64,000 bases of DNA from Trichocoleus sp. FACHB-46 (GTDB lineage Bacteria > Cyanobacteriota > Cyanobacteriia > FACHB-46). The position numbers and the translations under genes are program-made. The notes beneath the pieces are model-generated. The model worked only from the letters and a program-made list of their open reading frames with translations, had not been told where the DNA came from and made no database searches. Position 1 is the stretch's first letter. Each line of letters begins with the position of its first letter. Below, one piece after another: positions 10,007 through 18,487 of the stretch. Where the stretch lies: NCBI RefSeq assembly GCF_014695385.1, contig NZ_JACJOD010000006.1, positions 186,001-250,000 of the forward strand, read 5' to 3'.

Positions 10007-10330
10007 ATGGGTCTAAAAGTTCTTGAACATTTTGATGGCAGCTTTGAGCTAGAGCCAGCTGCTCAAGAGAGTTTATTTAACCTATTGCAAAGTGAAGCTT
10101 TTTTGCAGCAAGTTTCGCAACAGTCGCAGTGCCAGCAAGTAGAATTTACGAAATTATTATTTCAACCTGTGCCTTATAGCACTTCAACTCCTAAAGGAAT
10201 GCCCCACGAATTTGAAAAGTATCATGGGTCTAATAACTATGTGATTGTCAATGTGCCTCCTAATTTTATGTTTAACGCTAAAATTTTTCGGCCTAGCCGC
10301 TTATGTGCGGTTTATCACAAACTTGGATAA
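10007..10330 (+). CDS. Hypothetical protein, 107 aa
   Basis: The frame also allows a TTG start at 9998, but ATG at 10007 is more likely. No signal peptide, membrane helix or known motif is visible. The sequence is mixed alpha/beta in character, with a Gln-rich middle (QQVSQQSQCQQ) and an aromatic/Asn-rich C-terminal half (NNYVIVNVPPNFMFN). It lies 21 bp before the GIY-YIG-like gene, so the two are probably co-transcribed. Function not recognised. Confidence 0.6.
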   Translation: MGLKVLEHFDGSFELEPAAQESLFNLLQSEAFLQQVSQQSQCQQVEFTKLLFQPVPYSTSTPKGMPHEFEKYHGSNNYVIVNVPPNFMFNAKIFRPSRLCAVYHKLG

Positions 10331-10351
10331 AACTATCTCCTTGAGCAGAGT

Positions 10352-10891
10352 ATGACTTCCACAACTAATATCCCTGTTCTCGCTGACCTAGAATATATTG
10401 CTTACATCGATGATGCGGGTCAAGTGAATGACCAGTATCAAGGCAGAGTAGGCGTCTATGCCATTTTTGACCAAGCGAAAATCCTACAGTTTATTGGTTA
10501 TTCTCGCGATATTTATCTCAGTCTTCAGCAACATTTAGTTCGTCGTTCGCAATCGTGTTACTGGTTCAAAGTTCAGACGAGCGATCGCCCTAATCGTACC
10601 GTTCTAGAAGCCATCCGAGATGCCTGGATTGCAGAAAATGGTACTACGCCTATTGGTAATGCTGAGGAGCAAAATCTTTGGAATCAGCCAATTGATGCCA
10701 AGCTAACTATGACCGAGGAAGAACAGACTGATTACCGTGAAGCTGATGAAATAACTCAAGTAAAGTTACTTAAGCGTGTAGCCAGACGCGTCGAAGAACA
10801 AGTCTTAGCAGAATTACAAACCAGAGGTGTGCAAATGCAGATCCGCTTTAACCCTAAATTAAAAGAGACAGGTTTGTTAGATCTCAAATAA
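10352..10891 (+). CDS. GIY-YIG nuclease-like protein
   Basis: 179 residues. The GIY-YIG fold signature is present as GVYAIF (34-39) and QFIGYSRDI (46-54), with His61 and the metal-binding Glu in LEAIRDAW (E86). Aligned to I-TevI (YVGSAKDFEKRWKRH), the catalytic Arg position holds Ser57, so nuclease activity is doubtful. The C-terminal half (about 100-179) is charged and helical. It follows the 107-residue unknown gene by 21 bp and ends before a bidirectional terminator. It may bind DNA/RNA without cutting it. Confidence 0.7.
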   Translation: MTSTTNIPVLADLEYIAYIDDAGQVNDQYQGRVGVYAIFDQAKILQFIGYSRDIYLSLQQHLVRRSQSCYWFKVQTSDRPNRTVLEAIRDAWIAENGTTPIGNAEEQNLWNQPIDAKLTMTEEEQTDYREADEITQVKLLKRVARRVEEQVLAELQTRGVQMQIRFNPKLKETGLLDLK

Positions 10892-10952
10892 TTAGATCCG
10901 AATTTTCAAAAAAGCTAAAGGTGTAGCGATCGCCCCTCATCAGGAAAATCCC

Positions 10953-10987
10953 AAAAAAAGGAGCCTAGTTTATTTAGGCTCCTTTTT
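10953..10987. terminator. Bidirectional intrinsic terminator
   Basis: AAAAAGGAGCCTA (10955-10967) mirrors TAGGCTCCTTTTT (10975-10987) around a 7-nt loop. It closes the plus-strand GIY-YIG gene and the minus-strand rplL operon. Confidence 0.85.
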
Positions 10988-11019
10988 AATTGAGACAAAT
11001 TAAATAGCAGTCATACTGC

Positions 11020-11409
11020 TTACTTGATGCTTGCCTTAGCACCTGCTTCTTCAAGTTGCTTCTTCACATCTTCAGCATCAGCCTTAGCCACGTTTTCTTT
11101 AACGGGCTTAGGTGCAGCTTCAACGAGGTCTTTCGCTTCTTTCAAGCCTAAGCCTGTCAGAGAGCGGACCACTTTCAGAACCGCAATCTTCTTGTCAGCA
11201 GGAACTTCTTCAAGACTGACAGTGAACTCGGTTTGCTCTTCTACTTCTTCCGCAGCAGCAGCGCCAGGGCCAGCCATCATCATCATGCCACCAGCGGGAG
11301 CAGCAGCGCTAACACCGAAAGCTTCCTCGATTTGCTTCACCAAGTCAGCTGCTTCTAACAAGGTCAGAGACTTTAGTTGTTCCAGAATTTGGTCAGTTGT
11401 AGCAGACAT
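11020..11409 (-). CDS. rplL: 50S ribosomal protein L7/L12
   Basis: 129 residues, the usual length. N-terminal dimerisation helices ([20 protein letters not shown]), an Ala/Gly/Met-rich hinge (about 35-55), and the C-terminal domain that recruits GTPase factors ([20 protein letters not shown]). It forms the ribosomal stalk on L10. Last gene of the minus-strand block, 95 bp after rplJ, and followed by a strong terminator. Confidence 0.97.
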   Translation of the reverse strand: MSATTDQILEQLKSLTLLEAADLVKQIEEAFGVSAAAPAGGMMMMAGPGAAAAEEVEEQTEFTVSLEEVPADKKIAVLKVVRSLTGLGLKEAKDLVEAAPKPVKENVAKADAEDVKKQLEEAGAKASIK

Positions 11410-11504
11410 GAGTTAACTCCTAGAAATTTTTTGCGTAAACCGTTGGGCTAGGAAAGTTAGAACTTGGTAAACATCCAAAATCTAAAATCCAGAAACAAAA
11501 AGCA

Positions 11505-12041
11505 TTAAGCAGCTTGTTGGTCGTCTTTCTCAGACACAGCCTTGATGGCACGAGCCAGAGAGCCAGGAACTTCGTTGATCCCGACAGCCAGCTTGGTAGC
11601 GACACCATTGATTGCCCCAGCAATCTGAGCAATAAGCTGTTCTTTAGACGGTAAGTCACCGATCGCTTTGACATCCTCAGCACTGAGGACACGACCTTCC
11701 ATCACACCGCCGCGAAGCTCAGTCTTCTTCGTGGCTTTTTGGAAATCTTGGTAGGCCTTGATGGCACCGCCAATGTCGTCCTTCACTAGCAAGAAGGCAG
11801 AAGACTGAGATGCAAGTTCAGTCATCGGTTGCCAGGTTTCATCCCCGTCAACCGCAATCCGCATCAGCGTATTCTTAGTTACTGTGCATGTCGCGCCTTT
11901 TGGACGTAAACGTCGCCGTAGATCAGTAATCTCAGCAACACTCAGGCCCTTATAGTCGATCACGAACGCAAGTTGGGCCTCGCTCAACTGTTGTTTGAGT
12001 TCCGCCACGATTGCCTTCTTATCTTCTAGCGTTCTACCCAT
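11505..12041 (-). CDS. rplJ: 50S ribosomal protein L10
   Basis: 178 residues from ATG at 12041 ([16 protein letters not shown], the canonical cyanobacterial start). A GTG four codons upstream would overlap the ribosome site GGAGGTGAT, so the ATG is preferred. Contains the rRNA-binding N-terminal domain ([14 protein letters not shown]) and the C-terminal helix that binds L7/L12 dimers. Preceded by a 286-bp leader with a terminator-like hairpin, a likely regulatory point. Confidence 0.96.
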   Translation of the reverse strand: MGRTLEDKKAIVAELKQQLSEAQLAFVIDYKGLSVAEITDLRRRLRPKGATCTVTKNTLMRIAVDGDETWQPMTELASQSSAFLLVKDDIGGAIKAYQDFQKATKKTELRGGVMEGRVLSAEDVKAIGDLPSKEQLIAQIAGAINGVATKLAVGINEVPGSLARAIKAVSEKDDQQAA

Positions 12042-12118
12042 ACTTGATATCACCTCCTTAAAAAAACGCAGAATGCCAAACTTTAACCCGTCCCCTCATC
12101 AAGACAAACGTAAGCCAG

Positions 12119-12147
12119 AAAAAAACCCGGACGTTGAGCCGGGTTAA
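12119..12147 (-). promoter_or_regulatory. Attenuator-like hairpin in the rplA-rplJ spacer
   Basis: On the minus strand AACCCGG (12145-12139) pairs with CCGGGTT (12130-12124) and is followed by a seven-T run (12125-12119). That is an intrinsic terminator placed about 80 bases before rplJ, between rplA and rplJ. It is suited to partial termination or L10-dependent attenuation. Confidence 0.65.
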
Positions 12148-12327
12148 ACACTACAGTGGTTGGTCTTCAAAAACTAGACTGACCAATTACTAGTAGAGTT
12201 AAAACCTCGGCAGGAGATTAAGCAATTTGCGCCTGCTGTCTCTGGCTTTGTTGATTCAATTGGGAACTTGTGGGTAAAACTTGTTGCTCCTCCACTCTGG
12301 AGAATTTGTTTTGATGCAGGACTAACC

Positions 12328-13044
12328 TTAAGCTACGTCAGTCAACTTCAAGTCTCGGAGAGCATTGATGTCTACTTCGATTGAAGGCCCCATCGTTGCA
12401 GAAACAAAAACCGATCGCCAGTAACGACCCTTAGCACCAGAAGGACGGTTGCGGTCAATCGTCTCTTGCAGGGCTTTTAGGTTAGTCAGCAAATCTTCGG
12501 TTGAAAAGTCAGACTTACCAAAGAGAACGTGGACAATTCCCGTCCGATCAGCCCTGAATTCCAGTTTTCCGGCTTTGAATTCTCCGATGGCCTGGCCTAA
12601 ATCAAAGGTAACTGTACCACCTTTAGGGGAAGGCATCAAACCCCGGGGACCAAGCAAGCGACCTAATTTAGCCACTTGAGGCATCATGTCAGGCGTTGCA
12701 ATCAAGACATCAAAGTCCATCATGCCCTTTTGAATCTCGTCAATCAACTCTTCCGAGCCAGCGATATTAGCGCCAGAGTTGTTGGCTTCAGCTACCTTTT
12801 CACCACGGGCAATGACCGCAACCCGAACCGCTTGTCCAGTGCCTTTGGGTAAAGCCACAGTGGTTCTCAGTTGCTGATCAGTGTATTTGGGATCAATCCC
12901 AAGACGAATGTGTGCTTCTGCTGATTCTGTAAACTTCGCAGTTGCTGTCTCTTTCAAGAGGTTGAGCGCTTCTAACGGCTCATACGCTCTTTCTTCTACT
13001 TTTTTGTTCAGCTCTTGGAGCCGACGCGATACCTTTCTTACCAT
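12328..13044 (-). CDS. rplA: 50S ribosomal protein L1
   Basis: 238 residues, full length. Recognised from [20 protein letters not shown], the L1 signature, and [18 protein letters not shown]. It binds 23S rRNA at the L1 stalk and in many bacteria represses its own mRNA. AGGAG lies before the ATG at 13044. It is 68 bp after rplK in the same direction. Confidence 0.97.
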   Translation of the reverse strand: MVRKVSRRLQELNKKVEERAYEPLEALNLLKETATAKFTESAEAHIRLGIDPKYTDQQLRTTVALPKGTGQAVRVAVIARGEKVAEANNSGANIAGSEELIDEIQKGMMDFDVLIATPDMMPQVAKLGRLLGPRGLMPSPKGGTVTFDLGQAIGEFKAGKLEFRADRTGIVHVLFGKSDFSTEDLLTNLKALQETIDRNRPSGAKGRYWRSVFVSATMGPSIEVDINALRDLKLTDVA

Positions 13045-13112
13045 TTTCTTCTCCTGGGGTGTTTAACGAAGCGTTGCTTCTCCCCCATAATTAATTGTTT
13101 AATACTCGATTT

Positions 13113-13538
13113 CTAGTCGCCGACCGTAATACCCATGTTACGTGCAGTGCCTTCCACAATTCTCATGGCAGCATCAACATCGTTAGCATTTAAGTCGGGC
13201 AGCTTCGTTTGAGCAATCTCTCGCAACTGAGAGCGGGTGATCGAACCAACTTTTTTAGTATTGGGTTGACCAGAACCCCGGTCTACGCCTGCGGCTTTGC
13301 GAATAAGCACAGAAGCAGGAGGGGTTTTGAGGATGAAGGTGAAACTGCGATCCTCATAAACAGAGATTTCTACAGGAACCACTAGGCCTGCTTGGTCCGC
13401 AGTTCTAGCATTGTATTCCTTACAAAACATCATGATGTTGACACCATGCTGACCGAGCGCAGGGCCGATCGGGGGTGCAGGGTTCGCCTTGCCTGCGTTA
13501 ATGGCCAACTTAATGACCGTAACTACTTTCTTTGCCAT
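13113..13538 (-). CDS. rplK: 50S ribosomal protein L11
   Basis: 141 residues, standard length. N-terminal [20 protein letters not shown], the thiostrepton/GTPase-centre domain, and C-terminal rRNA-binding domain ending [12 protein letters not shown]. Starts 7 bp after nusG, so translationally close. Confidence 0.97.
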   Translation of the reverse strand: MAKKVVTVIKLAINAGKANPAPPIGPALGQHGVNIMMFCKEYNARTADQAGLVVPVEISVYEDRSFTFILKTPPASVLIRKAAGVDRGSGQPNTKKVGSITRSQLREIAQTKLPDLNANDVDAAMRIVEGTARNMGITVGD

Positions 13539-13545
13539 TTATCTT

Positions 13546-14190
13546 CTAGCTCTGTTTTTGAACCTGATTAAACTCCAGTTCGACAGGAGTGTCCCGCCCA
13601 AAGATGGAAAGCAAGGCTTTAAGCTTGCTCCGCTCTGGACTCACTTCAATCACTTCCCCTTCAAAGTCTTTGAAAGGACCTGAGAGCACCAGAATTTTAT
13701 CTCCGGTTGCCATGTCAATCTTGATGACTGGCTTTTGCTCTTGCGCGCGCTTGAAAATACGTTCCACTTCTGCCGCACCCAAAGGCATTGGCTTCACGTG
13801 GCCTCGTCCGCGTCCATAACGACGCTTTTGCTCAGCGCCGACAAAGTTAATCACATTCGGGGTGTTCTTGACAACCTGCCAAGTTTCATCGTCCATGACC
13901 ATGCGAATTAATACATAGCCAGGGAAGACTTTTTCTTCCGAATTCTGCCGACTGCCATCTTTCCGAATCTTGACAGCAGGAGTTTGAGGAATTTCGACCT
14001 GGACAATTCGCTCGGCGACATCCATCGTTTGGACTCGCTGTTCCAGGTTGGTTTTTACCCGCTTTTCACAACCGGAAGCGACTTGAACGGCATACCAATG
14101 AGAAGCATTCGGATCAAATGACTCTTCATTGGTTTCCATATTCGCTTCTGGTGCGATGGAATTGTATGATTCATCCGATGCAGAAGTCAT
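13546..14190 (-). CDS. nusG: Transcription antitermination factor NusG
   Basis: 214 residues from ATG 14190 (the frame also has TTG at 14193). An acidic 25-residue extension precedes the NGN domain (HWYAVQVASGCEKRVKTNLE; KVFPGYVLIRM) and the C-terminal KOW domain (VLSGPFKDFEGEVIEV). It binds RNA polymerase and couples to S10/Rho. The ATG overlaps the secE stop by one base (TGATG), implying translational coupling. Confidence 0.96.
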   Translation of the reverse strand: MTSASDESYNSIAPEANMETNEESFDPNASHWYAVQVASGCEKRVKTNLEQRVQTMDVAERIVQVEIPQTPAVKIRKDGSRQNSEEKVFPGYVLIRMVMDDETWQVVKNTPNVINFVGAEQKRRYGRGRGHVKPMPLGAAEVERIFKRAQEQKPVIKIDMATGDKILVLSGPFKDFEGEVIEVSPERSKLKALLSIFGRDTPVELEFNQVQKQS

Positions 14191-14411
14191 CAAAACACCT
14201 TTCCTGCGACCCAGTCGAAGAAGTTGTCCACCAAGTAGATGAGGGTTGCAGATAGGGTCACCATCAGCAGTACTGCTAAGGATTCACTGACGAGCTGTTG
14301 ACGACTTGGCCAAACAACCTTATCTAGCTCTTCTTTGGATTCTTTGAAGAAACCAACTGCATCAAATCCTGAACTTTTCTCTTGTGTTTCTACTTCGTCT
14401 TTTTTGGCCAC
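14190..14411 (-). CDS. secE: Preprotein translocase subunit SecE
   Basis: 73 residues with one C-terminal membrane helix (LAVLLMVTLSATLIYLVD) preceded by the amphipathic WPSRQQLVSE segment, the single-helix SecE form. Stabilises SecY. Stop overlaps the nusG start. Confidence 0.94.
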   Translation of the reverse strand: MAKKDEVETQEKSSGFDAVGFFKESKEELDKVVWPSRQQLVSESLAVLLMVTLSATLIYLVDNFFDWVAGKVF

Positions 14412-14645
14412 AATTGCCTATTCCCCTATCAGTGCAGCTATGAGCGGTTTCCCGCTTAAAGTTGGGCAACCCTGCTCAAGAAATCTGCAAGCAAGTATGC
14501 ACTGTTGCTTCGCCCAAAGTAGGAACTCAATTACAATGCTCGGTGGATCGCCCAGACAACAATTCTACTCGAAAGCAGGCGGTTTTAGCCCCCGTTACCC
14601 GTTAAGGAGATACTTCCGAGTAGAACCGTCATGGTAATCATCCAG

Positions 14646-14718
14646 CGCGCCCTGGAGGACTCGAACCCCCGACATCAGGTTTTGGAGACCTGCGTTCTAC
14701 CAACTGAACTAAGAGCGC
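14646..14718 (-). tRNA. trnW: tRNA-Trp (CCA)
   Basis: 73 nt fold cleanly: acceptor GCGCTCT/AGGGCGC with one G-U, D arm GTTC/GAAC, anticodon stem CAGGT/ACCTG with loop CTCCAAA (anticodon CCA), T arm GGGGG-TTCGAGT-CCTCC with one G-U, discriminator G. The 3' CCA is not encoded. It sits between rplS and secE, the usual place in cyanobacteria. Confidence 0.96.
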
Positions 14719-14810
14719 CCAAGTTGAGCTCAGGCTCAACGCTCAGCTTTTGCATTGTAATTCTAAAGCTGCGTTGCGTCAACCTTAGAGCGGTGGCGGC
14801 TGAGCTTGAT

Positions 14811-15173
14811 TTAGAGGGCGCGATCGAAGCGCTGTTTAATGCGAGTTGCCTTACCAACGCGACCGCGTAAGTAGTATAGCTTAGCGCGGCGCACCTTGCC
14901 TCGACGAATCACCTTGATACTATCAATGCGAGGAGAGTTTACTAGAAACACTCGCTCTACACCCACGCCTTGGAAGACGCGACGCACCGTGATCGTTTCG
15001 TTGATGCCACCATTGCGCTTGGCAATGACTACACCTTCATAGGGCTGAGTCCGCTCTTTTCCTCCCTCTTGAATGATGACGCCCACCTTAACGGTGTCGC
15101 CCACATAAATGTCAGGGAGATTCGTCTTTAACTGCTCCGCTTCTATTGAGCGGATAACTTCCTGCGCGTTCAT
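14811..15173 (-). CDS. rplS: 50S ribosomal protein L19
   Basis: 120 residues. L19 signature [20 protein letters not shown] near the C-terminus and [19 protein letters not shown] in the middle. It sits at the 30S-50S interface. The metal-transporter permease gene lies 83 bp upstream on the same strand. Confidence 0.96.
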   Translation of the reverse strand: MNAQEVIRSIEAEQLKTNLPDIYVGDTVKVGVIIQEGGKERTQPYEGVVIAKRNGGINETITVRRVFQGVGVERVFLVNSPRIDSIKVIRRGKVRRAKLYYLRGRVGKATRIKQRFDRAL

Positions 15174-15256
15174 AGGTTTTCAAAAAACTCACAGTCTCCA
15201 ATAGTAACTCGAAGAAGGGCTTTCGGTCTAGTTTTTTGTTTTTAGAATTGCTTTGC

Positions 15257-16114
15257 TTACTGCAATTTTTCCGCATGCAGCGGTGAGGGCAAATAACGTT
15301 TTTGGCGTTGTTGGTAACGGGTCCACCCCAGAACGAGGCTAAAAACTAGGGTGGAGAGCAAGACGACGCTGGCTCCAGAAGCAATGTCAAAGTAGTAGCT
15401 AATGTAGATACCCACAAAGGCGATCGCGGCTCCTAATCCGCCGGAAAGCAGCATCATGGTGCCAAAGCGATTGCTTAAGAGGCGAGCGATCGAAGCAGGA
15501 ATCACGACGGCTGAAATGATTAAAGTTACCCCCAACACTTGTAAAGTCGCCACTAGTAACGTTGCCATCATCAGGGCAAACAGCGTATCCATTGCAAAGA
15601 CTGGTACGCCATGCACCTTCGCTACTTCCCGGTCAAAGCACCAAAACAGCAAGGGTCGGTAGAAGATGAAAACTAGACTGAGCAAGAGCACCGTCACGGC
15701 TGTTACGACCCAGAGGTCTGTAGGCGTAATGCCCAGTACATTACCGAAAAGAGCGGCTTCAAAACTTTGAGTAAAGCTGCGATAGGTGCTGATAACGGCA
15801 ACGCCCAAGGCAAAGCTGGCGGTGGTAACGATACCGATCGCGGCATCAGAGTAGATTTTGCGGCCCGTGAGGTATTGAATCAGCAGGGCAGTGCCAAACC
15901 CCCAGATTCCGGAACCGATGTAGAAGTTGAAGCCTAGAACATAAGTAATTACAGCACCTCCCAAAATGGCGTGAGATAAACCGTGGGCGATGTAACTCAT
16001 GCGTCGGGTGGTGATGTAGACTCCCATGACACCGCACAACAGCCCTGCCATCATCCCGACCCACATGGCTCGACCAAAGAACTCGTATTGAAAAGGTTTG
16101 AGCAGGAACTCCAT
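15257..16114 (-). CDS. Zn/Mn ABC transporter permease (ABC-3 family)
   Basis: 285 residues, about eight or nine membrane helices, ABC-3 family. Motifs include RRMSYIAHGLSHAILGG (38-54) and LGVTLIISAVVIPASIARLL near 205-225, typical of ZnuB/MntB/TroC permeases. Third gene of a binding protein-ATPase-permease operon, 27 bp after the ATPase. Imports divalent metal across the cytoplasmic membrane. Confidence 0.9.
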   Translation of the reverse strand: MEFLLKPFQYEFFGRAMWVGMMAGLLCGVMGVYITTRRMSYIAHGLSHAILGGAVITYVLGFNFYIGSGIWGFGTALLIQYLTGRKIYSDAAIGIVTTASFALGVAVISTYRSFTQSFEAALFGNVLGITPTDLWVVTAVTVLLLSLVFIFYRPLLFWCFDREVAKVHGVPVFAMDTLFALMMATLLVATLQVLGVTLIISAVVIPASIARLLSNRFGTMMLLSGGLGAAIAFVGIYISYYFDIASGASVVLLSTLVFSLVLGWTRYQQRQKRYLPSPLHAEKLQ

Positions 16115-16141
16115 AGTCAGTCCAGACGTTGGGGCAAGAAA

Positions 16142-16978
16142 TTAGACAGATTTAGAAGGTAGAGATTTGTAGAGGGCGGGGGGCAGGTTGGCTTGCATTT
16201 CGTGCAGCAAGGAGGTGGCTCCACTGGCAACCAAAATCCGATCATTTTGCCGAAATACCACCATTTCACCTCGGAAGGTTCTCCCCAAGCTTTCGGGTGT
16301 GAAAACGTCTTTGGGTGGGCCTTGGCAGATCAGGCCGTGGTTGAAGCAGATCACCCAAGGCAGGTGCGTGGCAACCGAATTGAGGTCGTGGGTAGAAATC
16401 AAGATGGCTAAGCCCTGTTGTCCCAACTCGGCTAACAAGTGTAGTAGCTCGTGCTGCACATGCAAGTCCGAACTGCTGGTTGGCTCATCGAGTAACACGA
16501 TTTCGGGATCGCCCACGAGCGCTCGCGCTAGAAACACTCGTTGCTGCTGTCCGCCGGATAGTTCACCGATGGGTTGACGCGCTACATGCTCAATGCCAAC
16601 TCGGCTGAGTAGTTCTCTGGCCTTGGCGCGATCGCAAGCAGAGGGCCAAGGCCAAATCTTTTGTTGTCGATAACGCCCCATCATCACCACTTCTTCTGCG
16701 GTGACAGGGAAACCCCAATCTACTGTCTCTACCTGAGGAACATAGCCTACCTTGATGGGGGAAGTTCCTGGTTTTAAGCGGCGTCCCCGATACCAAACTT
16801 CTCCTGACCAAGGACGCAGCAATCCCACAATCGTCTTGAGTAAAGTACTTTTACCACTGCCTGAAGGCCCCACTAACCCTGAAAACTGGCCTGGGTACAA
16901 AGTGAAACTGACATCTGTAAAAATGGTTTGGCTTTGATAGCCACAGGCAAGATGTTTTACTTCCAGCAAAGGTTGCAT
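16142..16978 (-). CDS. Zn/Mn ABC transporter ATP-binding protein
   Basis: 278 residues. Walker A GPSGSGKST (about 37-45), Q-loop VPQVETVDW, signature LSGGQQQRVFLARAL, Walker B IVLLDEPTSSSD and the switch His in ISTHDLNS. The usual ATPase domain is followed by about 50 extra C-terminal residues. It is 21 bp after the binding-protein gene and 27 bp before the permease gene. Confidence 0.92.
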   Translation of the reverse strand: MQPLLEVKHLACGYQSQTIFTDVSFTLYPGQFSGLVGPSGSGKSTLLKTIVGLLRPWSGEVWYRGRRLKPGTSPIKVGYVPQVETVDWGFPVTAEEVVMMGRYRQQKIWPWPSACDRAKARELLSRVGIEHVARQPIGELSGGQQQRVFLARALVGDPEIVLLDEPTSSSDLHVQHELLHLLAELGQQGLAILISTHDLNSVATHLPWVICFNHGLICQGPPKDVFTPESLGRTFRGEMVVFRQNDRILVASGATSLLHEMQANLPPALYKSLPSKSV

Positions 16979-16988
16979 GCTTTCTACC

Positions 16989-17010
16989 TTATGGCTTGCT
17001 TATGGCTTGG
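16989..17010. repeat. 11-bp tandem duplication at the binding-protein stop codon
   Basis: TTATGGCTTGC and TTATGGCTTGG are adjacent (16989-16999, 17000-17010), 10 of 11 identical. Each contains TTA, so on the minus strand the unit carries a TAA; the right copy supplies the stop of the metal-binding protein gene. Confidence 0.85.
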
Positions 17011-18070
17011 CTTTAGCGGTGGCGGTTGGTCCGACAATGTTGGCCGTTTCTAGGCTATCTACTAGGCTCGGATCACCGCCTAAGTTCTTCGCTAGGATAC
17101 GGAGGTTTTCGACCATCATGCCGATGTAGGTGTGTTCAGGATTGGTATTTTCCATCGCATTGGCCGAGCCTTCACCGGGTAGGTCATCATCACTGGTATT
17201 GTCGGTTTTGACATTGGCTTCGCGGGCAATCTGCTCTTCCACTTTGCTAGGAAATACTTCCGACCCAAAGATAGCAGGGACTTGGGTAGCTCGAATTTGA
17301 TCGATCAACTTAGCGACATCCTGAGCGGAAGGTTCGTTGAAGTCGGAGGGTTGAATGGCACCGATTATGTAAACTCCATATTCACGGGCCCAGTACGCCC
17401 AAGAATCGTGATAGGTCAAGAGTTTGCGATTTTCGGGCGGAATGCTGGCGACCACTTTTCGGGTGACTTGGTCGAGCTGGTCTAAGCGTTGTAGATAGCT
17501 TTTCAGGTTGGCGGCGTAGTAGTCAGCTCCAGCGGGATCTAGAGCGGTGAGTTGCTCAGCAGCTTGCTGAGCATATGCCGCTGCATATTTGGGGTTGACC
17601 CAGAGGTGCGGATTGGGCTTACCGCCTGCTTTAGGGAAGCTGGCATCAAAGATCCACTGGTCTTGTGCGATGGTGTTGGTACCCACTTCGTAGATTTTCG
17701 TCTCTTTGGGCTTAGCAGCCTCAGCCAACTCTAAGGTAGGGACTTCTAGCTGTAAACCATTCGCAATAACTAAATCAGCTTGCTTGATCAACTCACCATC
17801 GGAGGGACGAGGTTCAAAGGTATGAGAGTTGGTTCCTTCTGGAACAATGCCTCTGACATCAGCGCGATCGCCCGCAATATTGCTGACGATGTTCGTCAAA
17901 GGAGCCACCGTGGTGATCACAATTGGCTTATCTTGAGACTGGCGATCGCTCGACTGGCTAGATTGAGCGGAGGAGCTGGCAGGGGCTGAACTAGGAGAAG
18001 TGGCAGTCTGAGTTGGGTTGCAGCCTAGCAGTAGCAAACTCAGAAGTGGCAGAACGACAAAGGGCTTCAT
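17000..18070 (-). CDS. Zn/Mn ABC transporter substrate-binding lipoprotein
   Basis: 356 residues, cluster A-I metal-binding protein. Lipoprotein signal with lipobox LLLG-C17, then a 30-residue Ser/Gln-rich linker. Ligands by alignment: H83 (NSHTFEP), H155 (NPHLWVNP), H221 (TYHDSWAYWAREYGV) and D290 (VKTD). A His at the third position matches ZnuA/TroA, whereas manganese-specific MntC/PsaA have Glu there. There is no long His-rich loop. Zinc is therefore favoured but manganese is not excluded. First gene of the operon; two adjacent palindromes lie 45-75 bp upstream. Confidence 0.88.
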   Translation of the reverse strand: MKPFVVLPLLSLLLLGCNPTQTATSPSSAPASSSAQSSQSSDRQSQDKPIVITTVAPLTNIVSNIAGDRADVRGIVPEGTNSHTFEPRPSDGELIKQADLVIANGLQLEVPTLELAEAAKPKETKIYEVGTNTIAQDQWIFDASFPKAGGKPNPHLWVNPKYAAAYAQQAAEQLTALDPAGADYYAANLKSYLQRLDQLDQVTRKVVASIPPENRKLLTYHDSWAYWAREYGVYIIGAIQPSDFNEPSAQDVAKLIDQIRATQVPAIFGSEVFPSKVEEQIAREANVKTDNTSDDDLPGEGSANAMENTNPEHTYIGMMVENLRILAKNLGGDPSLVDSLETANIVGPTATAKAKP

Positions 18071-18487
18071 CCTGGCTTTCCTTCACGGGGGGCATAGAGA
18101 ATTAGAGCTTTAGCTTGCTTAAACAAGCAATGCCCCGCTGGGGCATCTGAGCGCTAATTTTTCGCTTTTTAAGAATAAATTTGCTTTTGTTTTGCCTAAA
18201 ATCTCTCTAAAGAAAGACTTTAGGTGAAGAGATCCAAGCAATGTTATTTTTTCGTGTCAAGTTAGTCACAATGGCCTGACTTCCCCTTGGTTTGAGTTAT
18301 GAGGAAAAGCGCGGCGAGGAAGAGCGCAGCGATGGGGAAAAGCGATCGCAATTGCCTGATCAGACTGCCTCAGGCTGAGTGTGAGAGAAGTGAACTAGAG
18401 TAGATGTCAGGCTCACGCAGCCCTACCTAGCTGAATTTTCAGTTAAGGCGATTCGTAATTAGTGCAATTATTGCATCGTGATTTCTC
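18071..18487. promoter_or_regulatory. Divergent promoter region with three inverted repeats
   Basis: This 417-bp spacer serves the leftward metal importer and the rightward M16 gene. TTGCTT-AAAC-AAGCAA (18115-18130) is directly followed by TGCCCC-GCT-GGGGCA (18131-18145). Further right CCTAAA (18195-18200) and TTTAGG (18219-18224) form a wider imperfect palindrome. Any could be a metal-regulator operator; none matches a Zur box I would recognise. Confidence 0.45.

Noticed and set aside
11024-11416. Plus-strand frame opposite rplL
   Set aside because: Shadow of the Ala/Glu-rich ribosomal gene; no ribosome site and low-complexity product.
17255-17260. Glu271 of the metal-binding protein as a manganese-type ligand
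   Set aside because: On alignment it lies past the third ligand site; the true third site is H221, as in ZnuA/TroA.
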